Origin: Thiodiazotropha sp040506275
Lineage (GTDB): Bacteria > Pseudomonadota > Gammaproteobacteria > Chromatiales > Chromatiaceae
Direction: 5' to 3'
DNA length: 64,000 nucleotides
Assembly (NCBI GenBank): GCA_040506275.1
Contig: JBEVXD010000007.1
Location: 62,001 to 126,000 of the forward strand
The position numbers were made by a program, and so were the translations under genes. The notes beneath the pieces are model-generated. The model worked only from the letters and a program-made list of their open reading frames with translations, made no database searches and was not told the origin of the DNA. Position 1 is the stretch's first letter; the number at the start of each line of letters is the position of its first letter. Positions 40,339-50,126 of the stretch are shown in pieces.

Positions 40339-43248
40339 TTAGTCAATGTTGTGTTTGCGACGAAACATGCCGGCAAAGTAGGCCTGCCACTTACCCCGAC
40401 GGGGATCCTGTCCAGGTACTCTCTTTTGCAATTTAAACTGGGGTGAGGTTACCTTGGGTTCATCCTTGCCAGCCGGATAGATTTTGACCCGTACATCAAA
40501 CCAGGCGGCCTGTCCCGTGACAGGATCAGAGTTCGACATAAACTCACCAGCATCGCAGGGCGGCAACTCTTCCGAAATCAGATGATTGAGCAGAAAACCC
40601 TTTTGCGACTCATTCGCTTTGGCACTCAACCCCCAGGCACCGGCAGCTTTACCGATAGCATTCCAGGTCCAAACCGTAGTGGGCTCAACCGCTTCCGACA
40701 GCCGCGCCATGCAACGCACTTTGTTGGTAGGTGATTCGACCCAGATCCAATCACCGTCACCAAAGCCATTCGCTTCCGCCAGCTTGGGATTGACGAATAG
40801 ATAGTTGTGCGTATGGATCTGACGCAACCAGGCATTCTGGGAATCCCAGGAGTGGTACATCGCCATCGGACGCTGGGTCAGGGCACTGATCTGATACTGC
40901 CTGTTGTCGATCAGCTTGTGTTCCAGTGGTGCGGTGTAAAACGGCAGTGGATCGAAGTTTCGGTCAACCCGTTTGCGTAGTCTCTCCGGTGGCTGCTTAC
41001 CCGGCAGTTTACCCTGGGCAGCGAGTCTAAAACGCTGTAACACTTCGGAATAGAGATGGATCGTAATCGGCTCCACATAACGGGTCATACCATGGGCCCT
41101 CGCCCACTCCAGGTAACCCTGATTCCAGTTACGCATATATTGATAGGATTTAGGCAACTCGTAGTGATAGAAACATCCATTTTTCTGATACATCTCCCAC
41201 TGCCGGGGATTGGGTTCGCCTTTGAGAAACTTCTCCCCACCTTTACCTCGCCAACCGGCCAGAAAACCGATACCGGAACCGGGAGAGCTTTCAAAGTTAG
41301 TGATGAAATCCGGATAGTCCCTGAATTTCCGACTACCATCCTGTTTCACGAATGCAGGCAGACCAAGTCGACTGCCCAATTCGATTAAAACCTCTTGAAA
41401 AGGTTTGCACTCCCCTTTTGGAGGAACCACAGGAATACGTACTGCATCCACTGGGCCATCAAATTCTGAGATAGGCCGGTCAAGCATCGACATCGCATCG
41501 TGACGCTCCAGATAGGTGGTATCGGGCAATACCAGATCTGCAAAGGCGACAGTCTCAGACTGAAAGGCGTCTGCAACGATGATAAACGGAATCTTATACT
41601 CACCGTTCTCATCCTTATCTTTGAGCATGTCACGGACATTTTCCGTGTTCATGGAGGAGTTCCAGGCCATATTCGCCATGAACAGCAGCAGAGTGTCGAT
41701 TGGATAGGGGTCGCCTCGCCAGGCATTAGTGATGACATTGTGCATCAGACCATGCACCGACAAGGGGTACTCCCAGGAGAACGCCTTATCGATTCTTACT
41801 GCCTCTCCCTGTTCATCCACGAACAGATCATCCGGTTTGGAGGGCCAACCCAGGGGCATGCCATCCAGCGGTGTATTCGGTTGCACACCATCTGGGGAAT
41901 TGGGTGGCTTTGGGCAAGGGGGGATTGGTCTTGGGAAAGGTGCTTTATGACGAAAACCACCGGGGCGGTCGATAGTGCCGAGTATGGTCATCAGGATACT
42001 CAGGGAGCGGATCGCCTGGAAGCCATTGGAGTGTGCAGCCAATCCCCGCATGGCATGAAATGAGACCGGATTACCGGTCACACTTGCGTGATCGTTACCC
42101 CAGCTGTCTGTCCACTGAATCGGCAGCTCAATTTTCTGATCCCGGGCCACAACACCCATTTCATGAGCCAGGCGCTTGATAGTTTCAGCGGGTATACCCG
42201 TGATATCCGCAGCCCATTCGGCCGTGTACTCTTCCACACGCTCTTTTAGAAGCTGAAAGGCCGGCTTTACAGGTGTGCCATCTTCGAGTTCGAAATTCCC
42301 AAGCAGGCGGGGGTCGGTACCAGGGGTATGGGTGGAAATTTCACGATCCAGCTCCCTATCCCACCAGAGTTTGTTCTCCGGATCGAAACAGCCCTCTTCG
42401 ACATGGGTCTCAAAGCGACGGAACAGACCGTGATCATCCCGCTCAGGATCATCCACGACAAGTTCTGCAGAGTTGGTATATTTAATCAGGAACTCACGAT
42501 CATAGAGTCCCTGTTGGATCAATTCGCGGATGATTGCCAGCATTAGTGCGCCATCGGTACCCGGCTTGATAGGCACCCACTCATCGGCGATGGCTGAATA
42601 GCCGGTACGGATCGGATTAATGGAGATAAAACGTCCGCCACGCCGCTTAAAATCGGCCAGAGCTATCTTCATCGGATTGGAGTGATGATCCTCCGCTGTA
42701 CCGATCATGATAAACAGCTTGGAGCGTTCCAGATCAGGCCCACCAAATTCCCAAAACGAACCGCCGATGGTATAGATCATACCTGCGGCCATATTTACCG
42801 AGCAGAAACCACCGTGAGCCGCATAGTTTGGTGTGCCAAACTGCTTTGCAAAGAGTCCGGTCAAGGCCTGCATCTGGTCACGGCCGGTAAACAGTGCAAA
42901 TTTCTTAGGATCTTCTGCGCGTATCTTGCCAAGACGCTCTTCAACCAGATCGAAAGCCCGCTCCCAGGAGATCTCCTCAAACTCTGATTCCCCTCGCTCT
43001 GCACCCTGTTTACGCAACAACGGCTTGGTCAATCGTGCAGGAGAGTACTGCTTCATAATGCCTGAGGAGCCCTTCGCGCAGATCGCCCCTTTGTTCAGAG
43101 GATGGTTGGGATTACCCTCGATATGGCGTACTTCACCATCCCGTAAAGTGACCCTTATCCCGCAGCGGCAAGCACACATATAGCATGTGGTCTCTTTGGT
43201 CTCGACACGACCCAGCTCGCTGTCGGATTGTTTTGTGGGATCCTGCAT
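40339..43248 (-). CDS. soeA: Sulfite dehydrogenase molybdopterin subunit SoeA
   Basis: 969 residues, very near the known SoeA length. The N-terminus has the [4Fe-4S] site CYMCACRCGIRV...GAICAKG. Molybdopterin-binding segments include GTDGALMLAIIREL and NFLVLPDTTYLE-like parts such as ADLVLPDTTYLERHD. No twin-arginine signal, consistent with a cytoplasmic enzyme. It oxidises sulfite, which FccAB-type or reverse Dsr pathways supply indirectly, to sulfate. Heads the operon soeABC, with a 354-bp upstream gap carrying a palindrome. Confidence 0.92.
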   Translation of the reverse strand: MQDPTKQSDSELGRVETKETTCYMCACRCGIRVTLRDGEVRHIEGNPNHPLNKGAICAKGSSGIMKQYSPARLTKPLLRKQGAERGESEFEEISWERAFDLVEERLGKIRAEDPKKFALFTGRDQMQALTGLFAKQFGTPNYAAHGGFCSVNMAAGMIYTIGGSFWEFGGPDLERSKLFIMIGTAEDHHSNPMKIALADFKRRGGRFISINPIRTGYSAIADEWVPIKPGTDGALMLAIIRELIQQGLYDREFLIKYTNSAELVVDDPERDDHGLFRRFETHVEEGCFDPENKLWWDRELDREISTHTPGTDPRLLGNFELEDGTPVKPAFQLLKERVEEYTAEWAADITGIPAETIKRLAHEMGVVARDQKIELPIQWTDSWGNDHASVTGNPVSFHAMRGLAAHSNGFQAIRSLSILMTILGTIDRPGGFRHKAPFPRPIPPCPKPPNSPDGVQPNTPLDGMPLGWPSKPDDLFVDEQGEAVRIDKAFSWEYPLSVHGLMHNVITNAWRGDPYPIDTLLLFMANMAWNSSMNTENVRDMLKDKDENGEYKIPFIIVADAFQSETVAFADLVLPDTTYLERHDAMSMLDRPISEFDGPVDAVRIPVVPPKGECKPFQEVLIELGSRLGLPAFVKQDGSRKFRDYPDFITNFESSPGSGIGFLAGWRGKGGEKFLKGEPNPRQWEMYQKNGCFYHYELPKSYQYMRNWNQGYLEWARAHGMTRYVEPITIHLYSEVLQRFRLAAQGKLPGKQPPERLRKRVDRNFDPLPFYTAPLEHKLIDNRQYQISALTQRPMAMYHSWDSQNAWLRQIHTHNYLFVNPKLAEANGFGDGDWIWVESPTNKVRCMARLSEAVEPTTVWTWNAIGKAAGAWGLSAKANESQKGFLLNHLISEELPPCDAGEFMSNSDPVTGQAAWFDVRVKIYPAGKDEPKVTSPQFKLQKRVPGQDPRRGKWQAYFAGMFRRKHNID

Positions 43249-43450
43249 GGTGAAAAGTCCTGGTCTGAATCAGAATGGGTAAGAATATCCTTATATTAGC
43301 TTTTTATGATTTACCATGCCAGCAATTGCCATCACAATCCTTTGGGGGAGGACATATTTCCTTTAATGGCGTTTAAATACCCACCAGTGGGGATGGATTA
43401 TCGATCCCCCGTCATGGACTAGGTGTAGTTAGAGATCTCTTTTGCGCGGA

Positions 43451-43538
43451 TAGGTCGGATAAGCGTAGCGCTATCCGACAGTCATCTATGGCTAGCAGAT
43501 TAAAAAACGTCGGATGGCGCTACCGCTTATCCGACCTA
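43451..43538. repeat. Palindromic repeat (GTCGGATAAGCG family)
   Basis: TAGGTCGGATAAGCGTAGCG at 43451-43479 and its mate (TAGGTCGGATAAGCGGTAGC inverted, 43509-43538). The same family occurs at 24901-24988 and as a half copy at 49434-49466. It lies upstream of soeA, in a 354-bp gap that otherwise shows no gene. Confidence 0.8.
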
Positions 43539-43602
43539 CAACGCTCCAAACAGATTCCTTCAATCAAGCAGTGATTGTGGGCCACTGGTGCAGCGCCCAA
43601 TT

Positions 43603-44025
43603 CTAGTAACGATACTTCTCCACAACCTCATAACCAAACTCCTGCTTCCAGCCCCAGGAGTAGTTGCGCAGATCATACAGAGCCGCCTGCTCCGCCTCTG
43701 CAGAAGAGCGTGGACTAAATCCGCAGCCATAACTGGTTCGTGGCTTTCCACGCAGGGTGGTGTAAGCCGATTTGACGATAATCATGTAGGCGTGGGGAAG
43801 ATCCGTACTCGCCTGGGCGTGAACATCCTGACCTTTTTTTCGATAGCCTTGATCAAGAAGGCGTTGTTTCGCTTTTAACAGCGCAGTTTCAGCACTCTCT
43901 GAGAAGGATGCCTCCCACTCTATGGCGAGCGAGTCACCCTGACGCTTGGCAACCACACAGCTACCCCCAGCCCAGGCTGATGTCTGAATCAGCAACCCAA
44001 AAATAAGCAGGACTGCACCCTTCAT
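43603..44025 (-). CDS. Secreted hypothetical protein, 140 aa
   Basis: Start at ATG 44025, which opens a signal peptide (MKGAVLLIFGLLIQTSAWA); an in-frame ATG at 44097 is internal to the ABC-F gene. The mature part is about 120 residues with AKQRLLDQGYRKKG, YGCGFSPRSSAEAEQAAL and WGWKQEFGYEV. Two cysteines might make a disulfide. No family recognised. It begins 29 bp beyond the ABC-F stop, so the two may be co-transcribed. Confidence 0.6.
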   Translation of the reverse strand: MKGAVLLIFGLLIQTSAWAGGSCVVAKRQGDSLAIEWEASFSESAETALLKAKQRLLDQGYRKKGQDVHAQASTDLPHAYMIIVKSAYTTLRGKPRTSYGCGFSPRSSAEAEQAALYDLRNYSWGWKQEFGYEVVEKYRY

Positions 44026-44053
44026 AGGACAAGATATTGGTCGTAACAGCCGA

Positions 44054-45955
44054 TCACAGCGCCTCCTTGAGCGATTCAAGATATTCCCAACGTGCATAGG
44101 CCTGCTCCAGGTTTTGTTCCACCTCTGTCATCTGCTGCTGCAGCTCTTCTACCTGCCCGCCACCTGAGGTCTGATAGAGATCGGGATCACTCAGTTGTGT
44201 TTGCAAACCACCCAGTGACTGCTCCAGCTGTTCGATCATTTGAGGCAATTGATCCAACTCACGCTGATCTTTATAACTCAGCTTCGCTCTCTTATTTTTC
44301 GGCTTTTCTTTCTGAGACTTGACCTTTTCCTGAGCGGTTTTCTCGACATTTTTCCGAATCTCCCGATTTTTTTGCTCCCAGTCACTGTAGCCACCAATAG
44401 ATTCTGTAATCCTGCCACCATCTTCAAAAACCAGACAACTGGTTACCGAGTGGTCGAGAAACTCCCGGTCATGACTCACCAGCAACAGAGTTCCTTGGTA
44501 GCCCACAAGCAACTCTTCTAGCAACTCAAGGGTTTCTATATCGAGATCATTGGTTGGCTCATCAAGTACCAGCACATTCGCCGGTTTGGTAAACAGTTTG
44601 GCTAACAACAGTCGGTTTCTTTCACCACCAGACAAGGCATGTACCGGGGCTCGCGCACGTTCTGGTGTGAACAAAAAGTCCTGCAGGTAAGAGATGATAT
44701 GCTTGCTTTTGCCATCAACCTCAACCTTATCACTACCACCACCCACGTTTTCCTGAACAGATAATGCTTCATTCAACTGGCTGCGTAACTGATCGAAGTA
44801 GGCGACTTGAAGCTGCGTCCCCAGTTTGATCTTTCCACTATCAGGTTGAAGTTTTCCAAGCAGCAGATTTATTAAGGTCGTTTTGCCAGATCCATTAGGG
44901 CCGATAATACCAACCCGCTCACCCCGCATGATGGTGGTTGAGAACCCCTTGATTACCGGAGACTCTTCCCAGGCAAAGTCGATATCCTCCACCTCGACCA
45001 CCAGCTTTCCTGACCGATCCGCAGACTGAAGCTGCATCTTCACCTGTCCGGTTGTATTACGTCGCTTGCTTCGTTCATCCCGCATTGCCTTGAGCATCCT
45101 GACCCGCCCCTCATTACGGGTTCTTCTTGCCTTGATGCCCTGTCGAATCCAAACCTCTTCCTGAGCAAGCTTCTTGTCAAATCGATCATTGGCAAGGGCT
45201 TCAGCATTCAGCATCTCTTCTTTGCGACGCAGAAAATTACCATAATCCCCAGGCCAATCGGTCATCTGGCCTCGATCAAGCTCTAGAATTCTTGTGGCAA
45301 GCCGACGTAAAAATGCACGGTCATGGGTAACAAACAGAACTGCACCGGGAAATCCAAGCAATAGATTTTCCATCCAGTCGATAGCCTCGATATCGAGATG
45401 GTTGGTTGGTTCGTCCAGCAACAGCAGATCGGGTTCGGTTACCAAAGCCTGTGCCAATAGTACCCGCCTCTTCAATCCGCCTGAGAGTTCGCTGAATTGG
45501 GCATCTGCATCCAGCCCTGTGCGGGAAATAACGGTTTCCACCCGCTGTTCCAACTGCCAACCACCAGAGGCCTCCAGATCATGCTGAGCCTCCGCGAGTG
45601 ATTCCAGTAGCGCCTGATCACCCTCCTCGGCTAAACGATGACTGATACGGTGGTAGTTCTTGAGTTTTTCTGAAAGATCACCCATGCCGTCAGCAACCAG
45701 ATCATAGACAGAACCGGAAACATCCTGGGGCACCTCCTGAATCAGACGGGCGATATCAACACCTTTACCGACAACACGCTCGCCATCATCCGCAACCTGC
45801 GACCCCATGATGACCTTCATCAAGGTCGACTTGCCCATCCCATTACGACCCAGCAGCGCGATACGCTCTCCTTTTTCGATATTCAGGTTGACGCCATCCA
45901 GTAGAGGCGCATCGCCAAAGCTCAAATGGAGATTGCGCAGGGTTATTAACGGCAT
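44054..45955 (-). CDS. uup: ABC-F family ATPase (Uup-like)
   Basis: 634 residues from ATG 45955, preceded by AGGAAT; the ATG at 45991 would add 12 residues. Two ATPase cassettes: Walker A GRNGMGKST and GPNGSGKTT, signatures LSGGLKRRV and LSGGERNRL, and Walker B DLLLLDEPTNHLD and VLVLDEPTNDLD. The linker has the RTRNEGRVR stretch and the C-terminus is a coiled coil (EQLEQSLGGLQTQL). Uup binds the ribosome or DNA junctions and limits precise transposon excision. No membrane part. Confidence 0.92.
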   Translation of the reverse strand: MPLITLRNLHLSFGDAPLLDGVNLNIEKGERIALLGRNGMGKSTLMKVIMGSQVADDGERVVGKGVDIARLIQEVPQDVSGSVYDLVADGMGDLSEKLKNYHRISHRLAEEGDQALLESLAEAQHDLEASGGWQLEQRVETVISRTGLDADAQFSELSGGLKRRVLLAQALVTEPDLLLLDEPTNHLDIEAIDWMENLLLGFPGAVLFVTHDRAFLRRLATRILELDRGQMTDWPGDYGNFLRRKEEMLNAEALANDRFDKKLAQEEVWIRQGIKARRTRNEGRVRMLKAMRDERSKRRNTTGQVKMQLQSADRSGKLVVEVEDIDFAWEESPVIKGFSTTIMRGERVGIIGPNGSGKTTLINLLLGKLQPDSGKIKLGTQLQVAYFDQLRSQLNEALSVQENVGGGSDKVEVDGKSKHIISYLQDFLFTPERARAPVHALSGGERNRLLLAKLFTKPANVLVLDEPTNDLDIETLELLEELLVGYQGTLLLVSHDREFLDHSVTSCLVFEDGGRITESIGGYSDWEQKNREIRKNVEKTAQEKVKSQKEKPKNKRAKLSYKDQRELDQLPQMIEQLEQSLGGLQTQLSDPDLYQTSGGGQVEELQQQMTEVEQNLEQAYARWEYLESLKEAL

Positions 45956-46158
45956 TGATATTCCTGTATTTGAAGGCCCTTGTTCTTTCAAAAGAGAAGC
46001 TTTTGATCGAAAAGTAATAGCCTGGTTGAGCTGTGATTATCTCACAGCACTCCAGACTCGTCTCTCACCCTGATAGAGCAACTTGTTCTCAAGTGGAACC
46101 GGTTACAAGGAAGCGGTGGGTAATTATGAAATTTCTGGAATTGGACAGAGCTAACGGC

Positions 46159-47151
46159 TTAGATTTGTTTCGATTCCCAAGCCATCAATAAACGACTGAC
46201 ATGGTGAGGGGCTTCTTCGTTAAGAATCTTATCATCCTGATTCTGTATCCCATCAATGAGTTTATGAATACCTGCAATCAACGGTTGCAGTCTTTCTCGC
46301 TCTCCCTGCTTATCAACCAGCCTCTGTACGCCTGAGATTCGCTGATTGACCACCTCTACCAACAAATTGAGATTCTCCTTCCAACGCTGATAGCAGGGTT
46401 TGTTGTGGACGGGCATATTGCGCACCAGCACAGAGACATATTTTGTATTGATCAATGTACGATGGCCAAAATCGATGATTCGGCCTTTATCATACATACT
46501 CTCCATCATCTCTTGATCCAATACGCCCACTTCACCCGCGTGAGAAAAATAGTGGCCACTGGAGATCATGCGTATGATCACCCGCAAGCCAAATCGCTCA
46601 AAAGTGGTCAGCATCTGCTCACCAAGAGAGCGGACATCATCGCACTCCAGACTGTCAGTTATAAACTTTGCCAGCTCCCCCAGTTCAGTACTGAACGCCA
46701 GTGACTCCTGCATCTCCTCCTGAACCAGGGAAGAGCGTTGCTCCGCATTTTTAAGATCATGCCTGTTGTTGAATGCAACTCGAATCTTGAGTAGTAGTTC
46801 ATCTACATCATAGGGCTTGGAGATGTAGTCATCTGCACCCGCCTTATAACCGGCCAGGCGTTCACTCAATCTGGAAAGAGCAGAGACAAAGATTACAGGA
46901 ATCGGCGAAGTGGATGGATTCGCCTTGATGATTCGACAGACCGTCAAGCCATCCATCAATGGCATATCGACATCAAGCAGTATCAGGTCAGGCGGATCCT
47001 GTTCAAGCTGATCGAGGCACATCTGCCCGTTTGAGGCCAATGAAACCTGATAATTAAATCTCAATATCTGCTCAAGGCTGGTCAGGTTTGATTGCTGATC
47101 ATCAACAACCATTATGTGGTGAAGTTTGGAAGTCTGTTCCTGGTGACTCAT
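46159..47151 (-). CDS. Response regulator with novel C-terminal domain
   Basis: 330 residues. An N-terminal receiver (MVVDDQ, phosphorylation site LLDVDMPLMDG, FVSALS, SKPYDVDEL) is followed by about 190 residues without DNA-binding or enzymatic motifs; NTKYVSVLVRNMPVHN and NLNLLVEVVNQRIS look like a GAF/HAMP-like helical output. It has no partner kinase adjacent. Output mode is unknown, so it may signal by protein contact. Upstream 580 bp show no gene. Confidence 0.83.
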   Translation of the reverse strand: MSHQEQTSKLHHIMVVDDQQSNLTSLEQILRFNYQVSLASNGQMCLDQLEQDPPDLILLDVDMPLMDGLTVCRIIKANPSTSPIPVIFVSALSRLSERLAGYKAGADDYISKPYDVDELLLKIRVAFNNRHDLKNAEQRSSLVQEEMQESLAFSTELGELAKFITDSLECDDVRSLGEQMLTTFERFGLRVIIRMISSGHYFSHAGEVGVLDQEMMESMYDKGRIIDFGHRTLINTKYVSVLVRNMPVHNKPCYQRWKENLNLLVEVVNQRISGVQRLVDKQGERERLQPLIAGIHKLIDGIQNQDDKILNEEAPHHVSRLLMAWESKQI

Positions 47152-47733
47152 CGTTCACATCCCCATGGGTCAAATACAAAAAAACCGACATTTGAGGTCG
47201 CCCTCCAGGAAGCAAGCGCTATTGCCCTCACTGGATGCAAAGCGATACCTGGTCTTGTATCTAACTGCATAATTATTGCATCCCTTCCTGATGGTCTCGA
47301 AAGACCCGTATCAAACAGGGATAATCTTCAGTTTAGTGATTTTTATCAGCATAACCATACACCTCAGCCTGCACAGGTTCCACAGTCACTGGAAAAAATA
47401 CACTGCCTATCAATGCATGATCTGGTATGGTTGACTGTGTAGCTGTGTTTTTACCTTGATAGCTCTGATTCATTGTTTTGAAAAGTCTATACAAATGAAC
47501 GCTTTCGAAAGCCAGTGTTGACTTCAACTCCTCTGAGCTAAACCCTACCGGTTTATCAACTCAATGACATGGACAGGCATGATGTATGAAGAAATCAAGC
47601 ACTTTCGAACTATCTCAGGTAACTATAAACGGGCACAATCGACTGATTTCCAGAGATTATCAATCCGGGTTATTACGGATAGATTTCTCAGGTGCTTCTC
47701 AAAGCCGTAAAATTTATGTGGTAAAAAATAATT
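47152..47733. other. Intergenic region between response regulator and FNR-like gene
   Basis: 582 bp with no supported reading frame. The two flanking genes are divergent, so both promoters should be here. Nothing resembling a perfect FNR palindrome (TTGAT-N4-ATCAA) was seen. Confidence 0.35.
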
Positions 47734-48441
47734 ATGGTTAAGATCGTTACCTTTAAGGATGCCAGAGATGGGATTGCAGACTGTCTGAAATGCTCATTAC
47801 GCGAGTCGGTTTTGTTTGCGGATCTCACAGAAGAGGATTTCGAAAAGCTCCACGACCCCATAGATCAGTACACACTTCCCGCCGGCTCGACGCTCTATCA
47901 CTCCGGGGACAAAGGTGACCGCATGTACACGGTACGTAGCGGGATACTCAAGTTGGTGCAATATCTGCCTGATGGGAGTCAACGTATCGTTCGCCTTATT
48001 CGCACCACAGACATTACCGGCCTTGAATGTATCGTTGGAGAGGCTTATCAACACGATGCCGTGGTTTTGCAGGAGACAGAGGTCTGCGCCCTACCGGTCA
48101 GGGTTGTGGATAACCTTAGCAAGGAGAGCCCTGCACTCTATAGGGAACTGCTCAATCGCTGGCAGAGAGCACTCAATGAAGCTGATGCCTGGCTCACTGA
48201 ACTCTCTACCGGTTCAGCAAAACAGCGGGTCGCTCGTCTGTTATTGAGGTTGGTAAAAGACACCCAAGAGAGTCAATGTAGCCTGTTTGCCCGTGAGGAC
48301 ATGGGCGCCATGCTGGGCATTACCACTGAAACAGCCAGCCGGACCATTGCTGAGTTCAAACGCCAAAGTCTGCTGATTGAAACGACGCCCAACCAATTCC
48401 TGCTGGATATACCTAATCTTCAGAGAATCGCAGAGGATTGA
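47734..48441 (+). CDS. Crp/Fnr-family regulator with FNR-like but incomplete cysteines
   Basis: 235 residues. The cyclic-nucleotide-like beta roll (LPAGSTLYHSGDKGDRMYTVRSG) is followed by the dimerisation helix and a winged helix with recognition helix GAMLGITTETASRTIAEFKR, whose TxxxSRT matches FNR-type DNA contact. FNR has four cluster ligands; here C17, C20 and C118 (TEVCAL) align, but the position of the third (C29 of E. coli FNR) is Val26. An extra Cys99 (GLECIV) exists. It may bind an altered cluster or none. Two small genes follow 93 bp downstream. Confidence 0.87.
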   Translation: MVKIVTFKDARDGIADCLKCSLRESVLFADLTEEDFEKLHDPIDQYTLPAGSTLYHSGDKGDRMYTVRSGILKLVQYLPDGSQRIVRLIRTTDITGLECIVGEAYQHDAVVLQETEVCALPVRVVDNLSKESPALYRELLNRWQRALNEADAWLTELSTGSAKQRVARLLLRLVKDTQESQCSLFAREDMGAMLGITTETASRTIAEFKRQSLLIETTPNQFLLDIPNLQRIAED

Positions 48442-48534
48442 TCATTTTCAATGCCCTAACACACCTGTAAGCATTACATTCCTTGAATAATCAATTGTTC
48501 AGCCATCACCACCGATGGACAATGGAGATGCCAC

Positions 48535-48981
48535 TTGCAACAGGTCATCGAGGAAATAGGGCTTCCGGTATTTTCACTTCAGATCGATACTGCGGATTGT
48601 CGCTTTCAATCGGTAGAGGAGATCGTTGCCTATTTAGAATCAGAAATCGCAGAACATAAATCGGCCAAGTTTATTGCCACTTTCAATCACTTGAAACACA
48701 CCTCGGAACTACCCGAGGGTCAATTGGCAGAAGGGATATCAGCCGCCTACAACGTGATTTTCTGTTTTGGTTTCACCCTCCAGGCGCCAGAGCAATTAGC
48801 CTGCCGTCCAAGGTCGATCGGTATCTGTCAGATGGAAGATCAGATCACAGTATCATTTATCGAAGCGCCTATGCCTTTAGCCAATGCAATGATGGAAAAA
48901 TGGACTAAATCGCTCGTAATCAAGAATGCCTCTTTCGATCCGAGCGAAAAGAGATTCAAAGCAGTTAAACCATCCACTTGA
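48535..48981 (+). CDS. Hypothetical protein, 148 aa (DUF6858-like)
   Basis: Start at TTG 48535, 5 to 8 bp after GGAG. No signal or membrane helix. Motifs FIATFNHLKHTSELPEG, VIFCFGFTLQAPEQLACRPRSIG and SFIEAPMPLANAMM suggest the small domain family now called DUF6858; this assignment is from memory and is tentative. Several cysteines but no classical metal motif. It lies between the FNR-like regulator and a NifX-family gene, so the three may be one unit. Confidence 0.6.
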   Translation: MQQVIEEIGLPVFSLQIDTADCRFQSVEEIVAYLESEIAEHKSAKFIATFNHLKHTSELPEGQLAEGISAAYNVIFCFGFTLQAPEQLACRPRSIGICQMEDQITVSFIEAPMPLANAMMEKWTKSLVIKNASFDPSEKRFKAVKPST

Positions 48982-49005
48982 ATAGTGCTATAGAGCTATT
49001 AATTT

Positions 49006-49380
49006 ATGAAAATTGCCGTAACCAGCCAGAACTTTCGCACCATCACTGCCCATGCAGGAAAATGTCGCCGCTTTCTCATCCTTGGCCAGAATGAACAGGG
49101 GGAAATTGTTGAGCTTGATCGTTTGGATCTATCCAAAGAGATGTCAATGCATGAATTCAGAGGCCTGAACCACCCCTTGTTCGAATCAGATGTATTACTG
49201 ACGGCAAGTGCTGGTCAGGGTTTCATCAGGCGCCTGAATCAAGAGGAAATCCAGGTCGTCTGCACCAGTGAAACCGACCCCTACACTGCCGCCAGTTCAT
49301 TTCTACAGGGAGAGACTCTGCCTGCTGCGGAACAACACCAGCACTCTCATAAAAAACCAACGATGATGCCGGGACTGTAA
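49006..49380 (+). CDS. NifX/NifB-C-terminal family (dinitrogenase iron-molybdenum cofactor) protein
   Basis: 124 residues: KIAVTSQNFRTITAHAGKCRRFLIL is the typical opening of the NifX-like cofactor-binding fold, and LTASAGQGFIRRLNQEEIQVV is its second half. The tail is His-rich (EQHQHSHKK), which could bind metal. Known members bind or carry Fe-Mo cofactor precursors, but no nif genes are near, so it may instead handle other metal clusters. It starts 24 bp after the preceding gene, so both are surely co-transcribed. Confidence 0.85.
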   Translation: MKIAVTSQNFRTITAHAGKCRRFLILGQNEQGEIVELDRLDLSKEMSMHEFRGLNHPLFESDVLLTASAGQGFIRRLNQEEIQVVCTSETDPYTAASSFLQGETLPAAEQHQHSHKKPTMMPGL

Positions 49381-49433
49381 CCTAGTGGGCCGTGTGGCAA
49401 ATTCGCTAGCACCAGACGGATCCCAAGGGGGAT

Positions 49434-49466
49434 TGTCGGATGGCGCTCCGTTTATCCGGCCTACGA
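49434..49466. repeat. Half copy of the GTCGGAT palindromic repeat
   Basis: TTGTCGGATGGCGCTCCGTT onward matches one arm of the 24901-24988 and 43451-43538 repeats. The flanking 49381-49410 resembles the end of the 24688 element (AGTGGGCCGTGTGGCAAAT) in degraded form. Confidence 0.7.
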
Positions 49467-49545
49467 CACTGACTCGCAGCCTTGAGGTTTGTTCAAGCCT
49501 CTACAATCCCGCATTCACATAATTAAACACAACTCAGCCTAATAA

Positions 49546-50046
49546 TCAGAGATCCATTTCCAGATCGTCAATTACCAGATCAATGCCGGCTTGTGCGCAA
49601 GCTTCATCGGTTTCACCTGCGGGGGCACCACTCACACCCACACCACCGAGCAGTTGCCCACCCGCCTGTATAGGCAATCCACCGGCAGACATCACCAAAC
49701 CATCTATTCGCCCGATGGGAGTGTTGGCCCTATCCTTCATCGCAGAGGTGGCTGCATTGAAGTTGGCTGCAGTAAAGGCCTTTGAACGACTGATGGGGAG
49801 CGTAATCTGAGCCGCGATTGTGTCTCGCATTGTCACTTGTACAATCCCATTCCGATCGACCACAGTCACACCAATCTGTATGCCCTGCTTACGGCATGCT
49901 TCAATTGCACCTAATGCGATCTGATTGGCTGCTTCCATCGAAAGGCGTTTGAGATTAACCGTAGGTGACACCTCATCTTCAGCCTGCATTCCAGGCGCGG
50001 CCAGAAAAAGCATTAAGCTAGCCAGGGTTATTGTGGATTTTTTCAT
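49546..50046 (-). CDS. GlcG/HbpS-family heme-binding protein
   Basis: 166 residues from ATG 50046 (ATG 50052 is two codons earlier). The signal peptide ends GMQAE. The domain has ACRKQGIQIGVTVVDRNGIVQVTMRD, KAFTAANFNA and GGQLLGGVGVSGAPAGETDEACA, as in GlcG/HbpS proteins that bind heme or related cofactors in the periplasm. Role not certain: heme storage or oxidative stress sensing. It is convergent with the NifX-like gene and separated by REP-like DNA. Confidence 0.87.
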   Translation of the reverse strand: MKKSTITLASLMLFLAAPGMQAEDEVSPTVNLKRLSMEAANQIALGAIEACRKQGIQIGVTVVDRNGIVQVTMRDTIAAQITLPISRSKAFTAANFNAATSAMKDRANTPIGRIDGLVMSAGGLPIQAGGQLLGGVGVSGAPAGETDEACAQAGIDLVIDDLEMDL

Positions 50047-50126
50047 TATCATCTCCTCTGTGGTTCTTTATCTATCTATTATTATCCAGGCACCTTATTA
50101 ACCCAACAGTTGGTTGTTATATTTCT

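Noticed and set aside
41500..42063. 187-codon ORF on the plus strand
   Set aside because: Antisense to soeA, whose protein is complete and well conserved; no independent motif.
47734..49380. Nitrogen-fixation island from the NifX-like protein
   Set aside because: No nifHDK, nifB or other nif gene in the window; the family has many non-nif members.
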